49,232 nucleotides of DNA from Lachnospiraceae bacterium (GTDB taxonomy: Bacteria > Bacillota_A > Clostridia > Lachnospirales > Lachnospiraceae): contig QXWX01000056.1 of the NCBI GenBank assembly GCA_009911175.1, forward strand, positions 1 to 49,232, given 5' to 3'. A program made the translations under genes and the position numbers. The notes beneath the pieces were generated by a model that worked only from the letters and a program-made list of their open reading frames with translations, made no database searches and was not told the origin of the DNA. Below, in pieces: positions 7,135-16,179 of the stretch (positions within the stretch are counted from its first letter, which is position 1; each line of letters starts with the position of its first letter).

Positions 7135-9306
7135 TCAATCTTCGATAATCAGAAATTCCTCATTGCTTTGAAAATAGTTTTCATTATACAATTTACTCTG
7201 TATCTCTTTTGATAACCGCATACCTTTTACAAGAACGCCATACCATTGATCGCAAAACTGATAGTCGAATTTTGCCTGTTTTATCAGCGGTTTCCCCAAT
7301 AGTTCCGTTATTTCATCAATGAATCGCCTGACTCCCGCATCCATTTCTTCCCTCAAACGGAATTCCTGCTGATTTTCCCCTTTTTGTTCATATAAAAAAT
7401 TTCCATTGTCCTCTTGGCTTCTTACCATGCCGTGGGGCGCTGTAAAAACGCTCTCAAAGTGAAGACTGTACTTGAGACAATGGACATCCTCGCAAAACGG
7501 ATTTTCTTTGTTGTTATAGCATGCGGATAAAATATTATAAGCGGCATTCCTATTACTGTCAGATAGATTAACCCCAAAATAGTAGCCCTGAACCGGACGT
7601 TTTAAAATTTGACTAAAATACCACTGACAGTTGCCATAATACCACGTATCCACAATCGCTGTATTCTTCCCCGCTGTGTGACGCAGGCAATATGCACAAT
7701 AATTCCTTTTGTCTTTCAGAATGCTCTGTTCCAGTTCCTCACGGTACACCATCATATGATTGAAAAGCTCTTCAAAATGTATAGAAGTATTTATCTCATG
7801 ATGAAACCATTCATCCTCCGGATAGATTTGGACATTCCATCTTCTCTCCATATATTCCGCAAAAGCCCCTTTATATGGCAGCCTTGCAACGTCCAGAAAT
7901 GTTTCCGAATCGCAGACGGATGCGACAGCAGCCAATCTCCTGGAGATCATAAAATACTCACTCTCAACAGGCGGATCATTTTTGCAAAAGTCCTGAAGCT
8001 GTTGAAAATAATCTTTTAAGAAATAACCATCCCTGGAAAAGAACAATAGCTTTTCCACCTTGTCTTTTTGGGTAGATTTCCATAGCCAATGAGTAAATCC
8101 CCAAATCAGAGGCGCAAAAACACTGAACCCCATTTCTTTTGCTTCTTTAAAGTAAACAGTTCCATGGCTTTCGTGTAAGGCAAATGGACTGTTAAATATA
8201 TCCGCTGTTATGATTCCGGTTATCAGGGAATCCATGATAGTACATATCTGCGGAATAATGCCTTTTATAGAGCAATTGGCCAGCAAGTCCCGGCCTGACA
8301 TGACGTAAAACACATCTATTTGTTTTTTTAGTGCCATTTCATAGTCGCTTTGTCGATTATCTCCAATATGCAACAGGCTCTCCTTATCATACCGTTTTAA
8401 TACTTCATCATACAGTAGGCCATCAAGCTTGTTTTTACGATACTCGCATGAAACAAATATTTCATCGTAATCCGAGATACCGACTGTATCGAGCAATTCC
8501 TTCAGTTGTTCCGAAGAATAATACATATCGCTGATCAGGATGACCTTCTTTTTCTGCTGCTTTGCATACTGCAGTATTTCAACCATGTCCATTCTTGGAA
8601 TTAACAGCTGCTTTTCGGTTTCAAATTCCAGTCTCTTGATTTCCTCTGTTGTTTGTGGATTCAAATCACTTAGTCGCTGAAATTGTCTGTATATCTCATC
8701 ATAGTTTGGTTCCGCTTTGCCTGTAGTATGAAGGGCTTTTATTCTTAGCTCGCTGAAATTGACAGCTAAATTTAATCCATACTTCAACCGTAATTCTACT
8801 AATTGAAATACATCTGCAGGCAAGTATACTTTTCTGGTCACCAAAGTGTCAAATATATCAAAGGAAATGACTGCTTTTGCATCTATCTTACGAATTAATT
8901 CCTGCCTGCTGCTGTTCCAATAATCCAGAGAAGCATCACTTTCAGGCTGCGTATCAAGATAAGCTTTCTGTCCGTTTCGATAGTATATATCTATTTTGAG
9001 GTCATATATTCTTTTATAAATAGTCTGCCAATACGCTTCTTCTGTATTAATGACAATCAGATCGGCAGTTGTCTCCGCCTGCACCTTGCTTATAATCGGC
9101 ACTCCATATAGTATTCTTCCGATATTTCCCGGGTCACGGTCCATCAAACCGATAATATTATAATCTTTTAGAAATTCAATCACTGTCGCAGAAAATGCAC
9201 CGATACCGTATAGCACGATTCTCTTTTCTCTATATGGCAGAAATTTTTCGGCAAATGTCTGCAGCAATGGGCGAAAATATGTATTCAGATCAGATATGTC
9301 CTTCAT
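7135..9306 (-). CDS. COG5610-type HAD-superfamily protein with N-terminal Rossmann-like module
   Basis: This 723-residue protein has three parts. Residues 28-95 form a small Rossmann-like module (RIVLYGIGAFSATVIEFL, then LMDRDPGNIGRILYGVPII). A HAD phosphohydrolase domain follows, with motif I DIFDTLVTR (150-158), motif II ISDMYYSS (258-265) and the acidic GDNRQSD (315-321). A long C-terminal region containing LLFFSRDGYFLKDYF comes last. This matches the large HAD proteins found in many polysaccharide clusters, whose reaction is unknown. The catalytic aspartates of motif I (DxFDT) are present. Its first 17 bases overlap the end of the radical SAM gene, suggesting coupled translation. Confidence 0.8.
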   Translation of the reverse strand: MKDISDLNTYFRPLLQTFAEKFLPYREKRIVLYGIGAFSATVIEFLKDYNIIGLMDRDPGNIGRILYGVPIISKVQAETTADLIVINTEEAYWQTIYKRIYDLKIDIYYRNGQKAYLDTQPESDASLDYWNSSRQELIRKIDAKAVISFDIFDTLVTRKVYLPADVFQLVELRLKYGLNLAVNFSELRIKALHTTGKAEPNYDEIYRQFQRLSDLNPQTTEEIKRLEFETEKQLLIPRMDMVEILQYAKQQKKKVILISDMYYSSEQLKELLDTVGISDYDEIFVSCEYRKNKLDGLLYDEVLKRYDKESLLHIGDNRQSDYEMALKKQIDVFYVMSGRDLLANCSIKGIIPQICTIMDSLITGIITADIFNSPFALHESHGTVYFKEAKEMGFSVFAPLIWGFTHWLWKSTQKDKVEKLLFFSRDGYFLKDYFQQLQDFCKNDPPVESEYFMISRRLAAVASVCDSETFLDVARLPYKGAFAEYMERRWNVQIYPEDEWFHHEINTSIHFEELFNHMMVYREELEQSILKDKRNYCAYCLRHTAGKNTAIVDTWYYGNCQWYFSQILKRPVQGYYFGVNLSDSNRNAAYNILSACYNNKENPFCEDVHCLKYSLHFESVFTAPHGMVRSQEDNGNFLYEQKGENQQEFRLREEMDAGVRRFIDEITELLGKPLIKQAKFDYQFCDQWYGVLVKGMRLSKEIQSKLYNENYFQSNEEFLIIED

Positions 9307-10465
9307 TTGCGTAATCCCCTTTCATCTGCCGGCCTGCCGGGACATAGTTTGTATTGTCAGCACCACAGCCTCCGCAGATTTTGCAAAATGATAATGACCA
9401 GTCCTGCTTACCTCCTAAAGAATAATTTAAAAACCTTTCTTTTTCCAGATCATCCTCAGTATCTATATTTTCCAGATTATAATAATCATTATTGTTCAGT
9501 TGGTATAATCCACATTTTTCTGCACCCCAGGCAACATGGCAAAAGTATAATTTGGAATCATTTATTCCACGAAAAACAGGAAAGCATTCCATCATATGAT
9601 TTCTTACATCCGGAATATCAAAACAATTCTCGGGGAAGCCAAAGTCACACCAGACTAATGAGGAATTAATCCGATATTTGATGTGATTTTCCAACAGGAT
9701 GCTTTCAAAACGCTTCAGTTTGTTATGGTATGGTACAATCGAAGTATAATCACTAATGTGCACCTGAACCTTGCAACTCCTGAATACATCTATTAATCTT
9801 TTGTCTGGCAATATGGTTCCATTTGTAATAATTGAGATTTCTCCGATTCGCTTTCCATAATTCTCCTGCAGATATAAGATCATATCTGCAAGATCTTTGT
9901 TTAAAAGTGGTTCTCCGCCTAGAATACCGATAGAAAAAATCCTGTCTGCCATGCGGAACAAAAGATCCATATCTTTCTTAAATACAGAAAGGTTGTTTAC
10001 CATATGCTCTTTGAAATACGGCATGAACATGTTGCAGTTCCTGCATTTTAACGTACATTTCGTTGTAATCGTAGTGTGTACTTCTACAAGATGCACTTGT
10101 CTTTTGTTATGCCAATACCACTCTGCGGCAAATAAATCCAGGAGGCAAAAGTCCCTATATTCCACAAGCCCCTCTTTTATCAGCATGTTGGAAATGTTTT
10201 GATAGACCCCGATGGTTCCGGCTATAACAATCGGGCAACAGATTCCTCTGTTCAATGCTTCCTGCTGGGTTATAATCGGAATTCCGTTATAGCAGGTTCC
10301 ACTTTTTTCAGGTGCGTTATCTATGATATAGGGAATTAAAAAATCTTCTATAAGTATATCCACGCATTTCCGGGCAATAACTCCAAATCCATAGATTATA
10401 ATTTCATTGGTTTGAAGCCACTTTTTACTTAGCATCCCCAACTGTAGCTCCTTTATTTTACTCAT
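9290..10465 (-). CDS. Radical SAM protein with N-terminal Rossmann-like module
   Basis: Residues 20-95 of this 391-residue protein repeat the small Rossmann-like module (EIIIYGFGVIARKCVDIL, then YIIDNAPEKSGTCYNGIPII). The radical SAM domain follows, with the 4Fe-4S motif CTLKCRNC (C137, C141, C144) and GGEPLLN. The C-terminus has a cysteine cluster CKICGGCG that could hold a second iron-sulfur centre. The substrate is unknown; a sugar, a sugar nucleotide or the flagellin peptide are all possible. The gene starts after AAAGGAG and overlaps the HAD gene by 17 bases. Sharing the same N-terminal module with that neighbour suggests they act on one substrate or complex. Confidence 0.78.
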   Translation of the reverse strand: MSKIKELQLGMLSKKWLQTNEIIIYGFGVIARKCVDILIEDFLIPYIIDNAPEKSGTCYNGIPIITQQEALNRGICCPIVIAGTIGVYQNISNMLIKEGLVEYRDFCLLDLFAAEWYWHNKRQVHLVEVHTTITTKCTLKCRNCNMFMPYFKEHMVNNLSVFKKDMDLLFRMADRIFSIGILGGEPLLNKDLADMILYLQENYGKRIGEISIITNGTILPDKRLIDVFRSCKVQVHISDYTSIVPYHNKLKRFESILLENHIKYRINSSLVWCDFGFPENCFDIPDVRNHMMECFPVFRGINDSKLYFCHVAWGAEKCGLYQLNNNDYYNLENIDTEDDLEKERFLNYSLGGKQDWSLSFCKICGGCGADNTNYVPAGRQMKGDYANEGHI

Positions 10466-10503
10466 CCAAAGTCTCCTTTATACGACGCAATGTCCCTTGC
10501 TGA

Positions 10504-11535
10504 CTATTCCTCATAATAATTCTTCAATTCCTCACTAATCAGAGAATCTATGCTCTTTCCGCCGAAATATGCCTGATACATTTGTTCTGTACGCTTCATG
10601 CCTTCTTTTACAGATATCACAGGGCGCCAGTTCAATTCTTTTCGGCTCTTATTAGAATTGATCATAAGAATATTTGCTTCGCAGAAGGTTCTTTGTGTTT
10701 CAGTGCTGTGCTCCGGTTGCAGAAGTGCCGCAATTTCACCTACCGTAAACAAATCATTCTTTGCTGGGCCAAAATTATACCCCTGCGCATACTTGACAGG
10801 ATTCTGATACAGGCACTCAGCAAGCCGGATATATCCGTGGAGCAGGTCGGGAATATATTGCCAAGGCCGGATTGCTTCAGGATTTCTCAGCCGGATTGGC
10901 TGTTTTTCATAAGAAGCTTTCATAAGATAAGGCAGCAGACGGTCAAAATGATGATCTCCGCCCCCAAAGGTATTGCTTGCCCTTGCCGTTGCCAAACCAA
11001 CTCCCAGTTCTGCAAAGTAGGTATCCCGGTACGCCCTGACAGCCAGTTCCTGGCACGCCTTGCTTGCAGAGTACGGTTCATTACCGCCCAATTTGGATTC
11101 TTCCGTAAAAGCAATATATTCGTCTGTATTTTCATATACCTTATCACTGGTAACTACCACAGCCGCACGGATGCTGTCACAATGCCTCAGCGCTTCCAGC
11201 AGATTCACAGTACCCATCAAATTTGCTGAGAAGGTCTCGACCGGCTCTTCTTTTGCGGTCCGTACAATGGCTTGTGCCGCTAAATGGAATACTATTTCCG
11301 GCCGGAACTTTTTTACCGCCTGCTCCAGCATATTGTAATTCCGAATATCCAATTCCTGGTAGCAATGCCGTTCGGACATCCTTAGTTCATGATAGATGCT
11401 TTCTTTTTCAGCGGGTAATGATATTCCGAGGGTATCCGCTCCCATCATATCCAGCCATTTATTCAACCAACATCCCTTAAATCCATTATTTCCAGTAATT
11501 AAGACTTTTTTATCCTTCCAAAATTCCTGATCCAT
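10504..11535 (-). CDS. rfbG: CDP-glucose 4,6-dehydratase
   Basis: It converts CDP-glucose to CDP-4-keto-6-deoxyglucose. This 343-residue extended SDR has GNNGFKG (15-21; GHTGFKG in typical RfbG), FHLAAQ (83-88), the TSDKVYEN segment (129-136) and YSASK (155-159). FKGxWLNKWL and the length fit RfbG closely. I start it at the ATG at 11535, with a weak AGGTG upstream. An in-frame extension upstream would only read through the gap after the previous gene. Together with rfbF at 2149 it defines a CDP-hexose pathway. The next classical enzyme, RfbH, is not in the window. Confidence 0.9.
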   Translation of the reverse strand: MDQEFWKDKKVLITGNNGFKGCWLNKWLDMMGADTLGISLPAEKESIYHELRMSERHCYQELDIRNYNMLEQAVKKFRPEIVFHLAAQAIVRTAKEEPVETFSANLMGTVNLLEALRHCDSIRAAVVVTSDKVYENTDEYIAFTEESKLGGNEPYSASKACQELAVRAYRDTYFAELGVGLATARASNTFGGGDHHFDRLLPYLMKASYEKQPIRLRNPEAIRPWQYIPDLLHGYIRLAECLYQNPVKYAQGYNFGPAKNDLFTVGEIAALLQPEHSTETQRTFCEANILMINSNKSRKELNWRPVISVKEGMKRTEQMYQAYFGGKSIDSLISEELKNYYEE

Positions 11536-11647
11536 AATTACACCTGTTTCTATACGAATATTATGATTCATAGTCGCTTCATTTACTTGTACAAAAACAG
11601 CCTGCAAAGCTGGCTGCCATACTCTGCGTCTTGATTCCCAAGCAGAT

Positions 11648-12496
11648 TTACAGCTGGACATACTTCGGACATAGAGCGTGTATCTCTGCCCTAAGTCCTT
11701 CTTCCAGAGTATACTTTTGTTTCCAACCCAAGCTTTTTAGCACAGAAATATCTGCCTGTATATGTGGAAATTGTCCGCACTCCTCATGAGATCTGAATCC
11801 GATATTTCCATTTCCACCAATGATTTTTTTTGCCACGTCCGCAATTTCACCTATCGTAGTACGCCGACCGCCGCCAATATTGACATAACCTATGTAGTCT
11901 GACAGCAGGCAGGCTGCAATTGCAGAGGCAGCGTCCGCGGCGTATATGTAATCGCGGATATATCTTTCACAGGAACAGGTTACCTCCTGATCCTGCAGAA
12001 GACCCTGGATAATGGAGGGCATCAGACGCATTGGCTTTTCTCCTGCACCATAGATAAAGAATAAACGTCCCCAGACAAACCCCTTTCCCTGACGCAGGCT
12101 GTTCTGTACCAGAATTTTTCCCAAGTCCGCCTTGCACTCCGCATAGAAGGAAACCGGCTCTATCGGATCGGTTTCCTTCAGCGGCCGTTCATATCGGCGG
12201 TATTCCTGTTCCGTACCAACATAGACTGCCCGCCTGCCTCCGTATTTATAAAAAGCTTCATACATCTCAATCCCTTTTTGCACAAATCGGGCATTGTCAA
12301 AGGAATCTCGATATCCGGGGCCGGTAATCCAGGCAAGGTGGATCAGATACTTGGGCCGCAGTGCTTGTATGTAACGATCAATATCCATATTAAAAATATT
12401 TCCGGTCAGAGGACATATTTCATATTTTTTTCCCAGCAAAGACACTACGTATTGTCCAATGAATCCATTCGCTCCGGTTATCAATAGCTTTTCCAT
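11648..12496 (-). CDS. NAD-dependent SDR (epimerase/reductase) of nucleotide sugars
   Basis: This 282-residue extended SDR has GANGFIG (8-14), HLAW (53-56) and catalytic YAECK (118-122). It is a paralogue of the SDR at 6148, sharing the HLAW, YGG(K/R)R and EY segments and the overall length. It starts after AAGGAG, two bases after the SPASM gene ends. It sits directly before rfbG, so it is a good candidate for the reductase or epimerase that processes CDP-4-keto-6-deoxyglucose or a product derived from it. The 112 bp between its stop and rfbG holds no gene that I recognise. Confidence 0.8.
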   Translation of the reverse strand: MEKLLITGANGFIGQYVVSLLGKKYEICPLTGNIFNMDIDRYIQALRPKYLIHLAWITGPGYRDSFDNARFVQKGIEMYEAFYKYGGRRAVYVGTEQEYRRYERPLKETDPIEPVSFYAECKADLGKILVQNSLRQGKGFVWGRLFFIYGAGEKPMRLMPSIIQGLLQDQEVTCSCERYIRDYIYAADAASAIAACLLSDYIGYVNIGGGRRTTIGEIADVAKKIIGGNGNIGFRSHEECGQFPHIQADISVLKSLGWKQKYTLEEGLRAEIHALCPKYVQL

Positions 12497-12498
12497 GC

Positions 12499-13605
12499 TT
12501 ACTCCTTCTTCCAGCTTGGCGCAAAGTCCTCATGTGTCTGTAAAAATGATGTTTTCCGATTCCAATTACAGTGGGAAGACTGGTAACAGCGGCGGCAGGG
12601 CAGATCCATCTGTTCAGGATCATTGACAGTCTGCCGGTATCGTTGATAGAGCTCGTGATTCCACATTTCCCCGAAAGTCTTTTCCATGTCAAATTTCATA
12701 AACTGTATTGGAGTCGACATACACGGACGGACATATCCGTCCGAACCGAGGAAAAAATCCCTCCAGGCTACAAAGCAGTCTTTATGCAGACTGTCTTTGG
12801 ATTCGTCTTCCCCCTGGATATGCGGAAGCTTCAGTAAAATTCCGAGTTTCTCCGCAAGCTCCTCCGCTTTTTGGAACGCCGTACGTACCTCTTCCTGACA
12901 GTCCCACAGAACTTCACCCGCCATCATGTCATCAAAAGCAGTGAGATATACTACCTTGACTTCTTCTATCCCAATATCAGCCGCTAATTGGACTAATTCA
13001 GGGATTTCATGCAGATTTGACTTCATAGCGCAAAACACAAAATTGATCCATGGATAAGTAAGCCCGCGTTTCCGCTTGATATGAACAAATTCTTCCAGGC
13101 TTTTACAAATCAGACGAATATCAGAGCCCTGCCGTATTCTACTGTTTGTTTCATGGGTTGCGCCATCCAGACTTACCGCAAAGACATCCACATGATAGTC
13201 AAAAAGCGCATCCTTTAGCTTACCCAGATTCATTCCGTTAGAGCAGAAATATTTTCTGGCCGCATGCTGATCGATCATCTCCAGCATTTCCGTAAAATGC
13301 GGATGCATGGTGGGCTCACCCCAGCCCATCAGGGTAACTTCTTCAACCGTATCGAACAAGGGTTCAAACCAGCGGAACCATTCCATGTCAAACATAGTAG
13401 GCTTAAAATCCGCTGCATTTCGACCGCACATGATACAGTTCAGATTGCAGAGGTTTGTCAGTTCAAATACCAATCTCCTCGGCATAGACTGCAGCTTTGT
13501 TTTTTTTTCGGCTATCTCCTGCAGATTCAGTTCTGTGTTTTTTTTCTGAATTTCTGTAAGCGGCCGGCCTTCGAATAATGTTTTTCTTTTTGCTCTTACA
13601 ATCAT
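12499..13605 (-). CDS. Radical SAM/SPASM-type protein
   Basis: This 368-residue protein has the radical SAM motif CNLNCIMC (C53, C57, C60), a GWGEPTMH segment (the GGEP equivalent) and SLDGA. Its C-terminus carries further cysteines (DCFVAW, RPCMS, PCRRC, SHC) in the pattern of a SPASM auxiliary cluster domain. SPASM enzymes modify peptides, proteins or small molecules. In a flagellin operon the target could be flagellin itself or a sugar, and the sequence does not decide which. Two poly-A tracts (A8 and A9) lie near the 5' end. Only 11 bp separate it from the GT2 gene upstream. Confidence 0.82.
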   Translation of the reverse strand: MIVRAKRKTLFEGRPLTEIQKKNTELNLQEIAEKKTKLQSMPRRLVFELTNLCNLNCIMCGRNAADFKPTMFDMEWFRWFEPLFDTVEEVTLMGWGEPTMHPHFTEMLEMIDQHAARKYFCSNGMNLGKLKDALFDYHVDVFAVSLDGATHETNSRIRQGSDIRLICKSLEEFVHIKRKRGLTYPWINFVFCAMKSNLHEIPELVQLAADIGIEEVKVVYLTAFDDMMAGEVLWDCQEEVRTAFQKAEELAEKLGILLKLPHIQGEDESKDSLHKDCFVAWRDFFLGSDGYVRPCMSTPIQFMKFDMEKTFGEMWNHELYQRYRQTVNDPEQMDLPCRRCYQSSHCNWNRKTSFLQTHEDFAPSWKKE

Positions 13606-13616
13606 ATCATCTGCTC

Positions 13617-14642
13617 CTATTTGCTCAAATCTAGTTTATGATGTACACTGATCCATCCAAATGTCTTTGGAAAAGACCGAATAAACCTCATTCTGCACCT
13701 GGTATATAAGGGCCAATCCGTTTTTCGCAGCTCCGTGTAAACGTAGGAAATGACAGAGCGAAGCCACCATCCCTGCTTCCTTACCTTTGTTTTATCCAGA
13801 ATGAATGTTGTGTAGAGATAAAGCTGCTGTGCTGCGACATAAAACAAACGTTTCAGTACAAGATAATATAATTCCAGATCATCTTTTTCTTTAAAGTAGT
13901 TCAAACGCTGTATGTATGCCATAATCTCATCCAGGTAAAATTCACGGTAATTGTATCTGGATGTACTGCTGGAAACATTTTTTCGCCAGTGCATCAACCG
14001 GTCCGAAATCCAAAGAACCTTCTCCTGGGGATACAGCCATCGGTATGTCCGGAACATATCTTCATATGCGCGCCCCTCAACAAAATGGCTGTTTTGCAGG
14101 ACTGACCGCTTATACAGTTTATTCCACAGCATTACATTTGGCCCGCAGAGACCGACAAAATCATTCATGAAAATACATAATTCCCGTCCAGAAAAAATTT
14201 GATTCTGGTTATATTTTAAGGTATCGGTTTCATTTCCATAGTCATCAAAGGTCTTATAGCAGCATTGGATGATATCTACATCTGCTGCCTTCATCTTCCG
14301 AAGCATTACTTCCAGGAAGTTTGGCTCTGCGTAATCATCACTGTCAACAAACCATATATATTCTCCGTGGGCAGCATCTAAGGCGATATTTCTGCTACTT
14401 CCGACAGAACGTGTTTTTCTTCTTTCAATGATATGTATTCGATTATCCTTTTGGGCATAGTCTTTCAGGATCCGTGGGGAAGCATCTGTAGAAGCATTAT
14501 CTACGGCTATAATTTCCAGATTTTTGTAAGTTTGTCCTACCAGGGAATCCAGACATTTTGCTAAGTAAAGTTCTGTATTGTAAACGGGAAGCAGGATAGA
14601 TACCAGCCCGGGGGTTTGTATGTTCTGTTCATTTTTGTCCAT
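13617..14642 (-). CDS. Family 2 glycosyltransferase
   Basis: This 341-residue protein starts with a GT-A fold typical of GT2: VSILLPVYN (14-22), VDNASTDAS (47-55), GSSRNIAL (81-88) and the metal-binding DSDD (100-103). I see no membrane segment, which fits a soluble enzyme acting on flagellin or on a growing glycan. GGGAGG precedes its ATG. Its start overlaps the end of the preceding GT2 gene by 14 bases. Donor and acceptor are unknown. Confidence 0.88.
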   Translation of the reverse strand: MDKNEQNIQTPGLVSILLPVYNTELYLAKCLDSLVGQTYKNLEIIAVDNASTDASPRILKDYAQKDNRIHIIERRKTRSVGSSRNIALDAAHGEYIWFVDSDDYAEPNFLEVMLRKMKAADVDIIQCCYKTFDDYGNETDTLKYNQNQIFSGRELCIFMNDFVGLCGPNVMLWNKLYKRSVLQNSHFVEGRAYEDMFRTYRWLYPQEKVLWISDRLMHWRKNVSSSTSRYNYREFYLDEIMAYIQRLNYFKEKDDLELYYLVLKRLFYVAAQQLYLYTTFILDKTKVRKQGWWLRSVISYVYTELRKTDWPLYTRCRMRFIRSFPKTFGWISVHHKLDLSK

Positions 14643-16179
14643 GATAACCTCCCTTAATTATGAAATCACATAAATCCTGCATTTCCAAATCGTAGTTGAA
14701 CAATATTTTTGAAGTATAAGCCAAAATAGCCGCCGTATGATGCTCTCCTGATTGATCCAAAACCTTGATCCGATAGAACATTGCCTCTCGGCTGAAATTC
14801 GCTGCTTTTGATATTGCGTCCGCCAGTATATAGCATTCCTGATAACAGCCTTCGTTCCAATAGCCCGCAAGATCTCTTTCAGCCTCCTGTACTTCTGGTG
14901 TCAGGTCGATGGGATTGCAAAAATAGTTAATAAAGACAGAAGGGTTTTCGCTCCAATATTTCCATGGCTCTAGGCTATTTTGCAGGTTTCTTTTTATTCC
15001 GGGGGACCCACTGCGTATCATCAGTTCCATGCATTTGACTCCAAACCAATTCCGATTGGCCGGATCGAATAACGCACCCAGCAGTAATGGATAGTTCAAT
15101 GGATTTGATTCCTCTTCTTTTACAGTGTCTAAAAAGCATTTCAAACGCATAATATAATAGGAATAAATCGAAGGATCTCCATCTGCCTGCGCTTCAATTT
15201 CTTCCAGGTATGGAAGCAGATCACCATACAGCTTTTCAAACATATCTGCCGGCAGCTGCCCAACGATGCTGTCATTTAAGATTGCTTTGATATAAAATAG
15301 TTTCTCGTCCGGCACAAACTGCATGTTGCCGCTGAAAAACTGAAGCCCTTCCATCAGATAGGTCCAATGCAGCATATATACAAAGCTGCGATTTGCCTGC
15401 GTGGCAATGCGATGCTCCTGGATAAATTCCATATTATTTTGGAATAATGCGTAAGCTCCCCACAAAAGTCCATGGTCCACTCTACGGTTTTTGTAGGTAG
15501 AACCCGCACGAATGTACATATTGTATAAAGGCTTGTTGACCGTAGCCAGCTTCCGGCATCTGCCAAGGTATTTCAGCATCAGGATCGTGTCCATTACCCA
15601 ATTCATAGGCGAACGGTATTTCCAGGCATGTTCATATTCAGAAAAGAAAAATTCTGTCTTATATAACTTTCCCCACCAGGTTCTGAAACAGTTGTAAATG
15701 CTTGGGAATATTGTCTCAAGCTCTTTCAGAGAGTCTGTGATTATGGGCTCGGGAACTCGTGCTCCCGCACGTCCCTGGTCAGAAAAAAAATAATTGCCGG
15801 CTACGGTAATGTCTGCTGCATGTTCCTTTGCCGCATGGTATAAAATTTCTACAAAGTCTGGCTCAAGGTAGTCGTCCCCATCTAAAATAGAAATATACTC
15901 TCCTGCTAATGTCTCGTCCGGAATCCACCAGCCTTTTCCATATATATGGATCCCGTCATCTGTGATGCCGTTTGTCTTATTTGTCATTACAATGATTCTT
16001 TGATCTTCCGCTGCCAGCCTTCGGAGTATTTCTCCGGTGCGGTCTGTAGAGCCGTTATTTCTAACATATAGTTCAACATCAGAAACAGTCTGATTCAAAA
16101 CGCTTCTCACCGCTCTTTCTATATAGGCTTCTACATTGTAAGACATCATGAGAAATGTCACTTTGATATTGGGATTCAT
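14629..16179 (-). CDS. Family 2 glycosyltransferase with long C-terminal region
   Basis: This 516-residue protein has an N-terminal GT2 domain: VTFLMMSYNVEAYIERAV (7-24), VRNNGSTDRT (39-48) and DGDD (100-103). The following 400 residues are mostly helical and contain no domain I recognise. They may bind acceptor protein, as helical tails do in other flagellin glycosyltransferases. The ATG follows AAGGAG and overlaps the stop of the TPR glycosyltransferase gene by four bases (ATGA), so the two are translationally coupled. Confidence 0.87.
   Translation of the reverse strand: MNPNIKVTFLMMSYNVEAYIERAVRSVLNQTVSDVELYVRNNGSTDRTGEILRRLAAEDQRIIVMTNKTNGITDDGIHIYGKGWWIPDETLAGEYISILDGDDYLEPDFVEILYHAAKEHAADITVAGNYFFSDQGRAGARVPEPIITDSLKELETIFPSIYNCFRTWWGKLYKTEFFFSEYEHAWKYRSPMNWVMDTILMLKYLGRCRKLATVNKPLYNMYIRAGSTYKNRRVDHGLLWGAYALFQNNMEFIQEHRIATQANRSFVYMLHWTYLMEGLQFFSGNMQFVPDEKLFYIKAILNDSIVGQLPADMFEKLYGDLLPYLEEIEAQADGDPSIYSYYIMRLKCFLDTVKEEESNPLNYPLLLGALFDPANRNWFGVKCMELMIRSGSPGIKRNLQNSLEPWKYWSENPSVFINYFCNPIDLTPEVQEAERDLAGYWNEGCYQECYILADAISKAANFSREAMFYRIKVLDQSGEHHTAAILAYTSKILFNYDLEMQDLCDFIIKGGYHGQK

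Noticed and set aside
7135..9306. HAD protein as a simple sugar phosphatase
   Set aside because: At 723 residues, with a Rossmann-like module and a long C-terminal region, it matches the large COG5610 type, whose reaction is unknown.
13500..13545. Poly-A tracts (A9 and A8) at the start of the SPASM gene as switch sites
   Set aside because: Similar A/T runs of 8-9 occur in several genes here at lysine codons, as expected for this base composition. Only the poly-G tract stands out.
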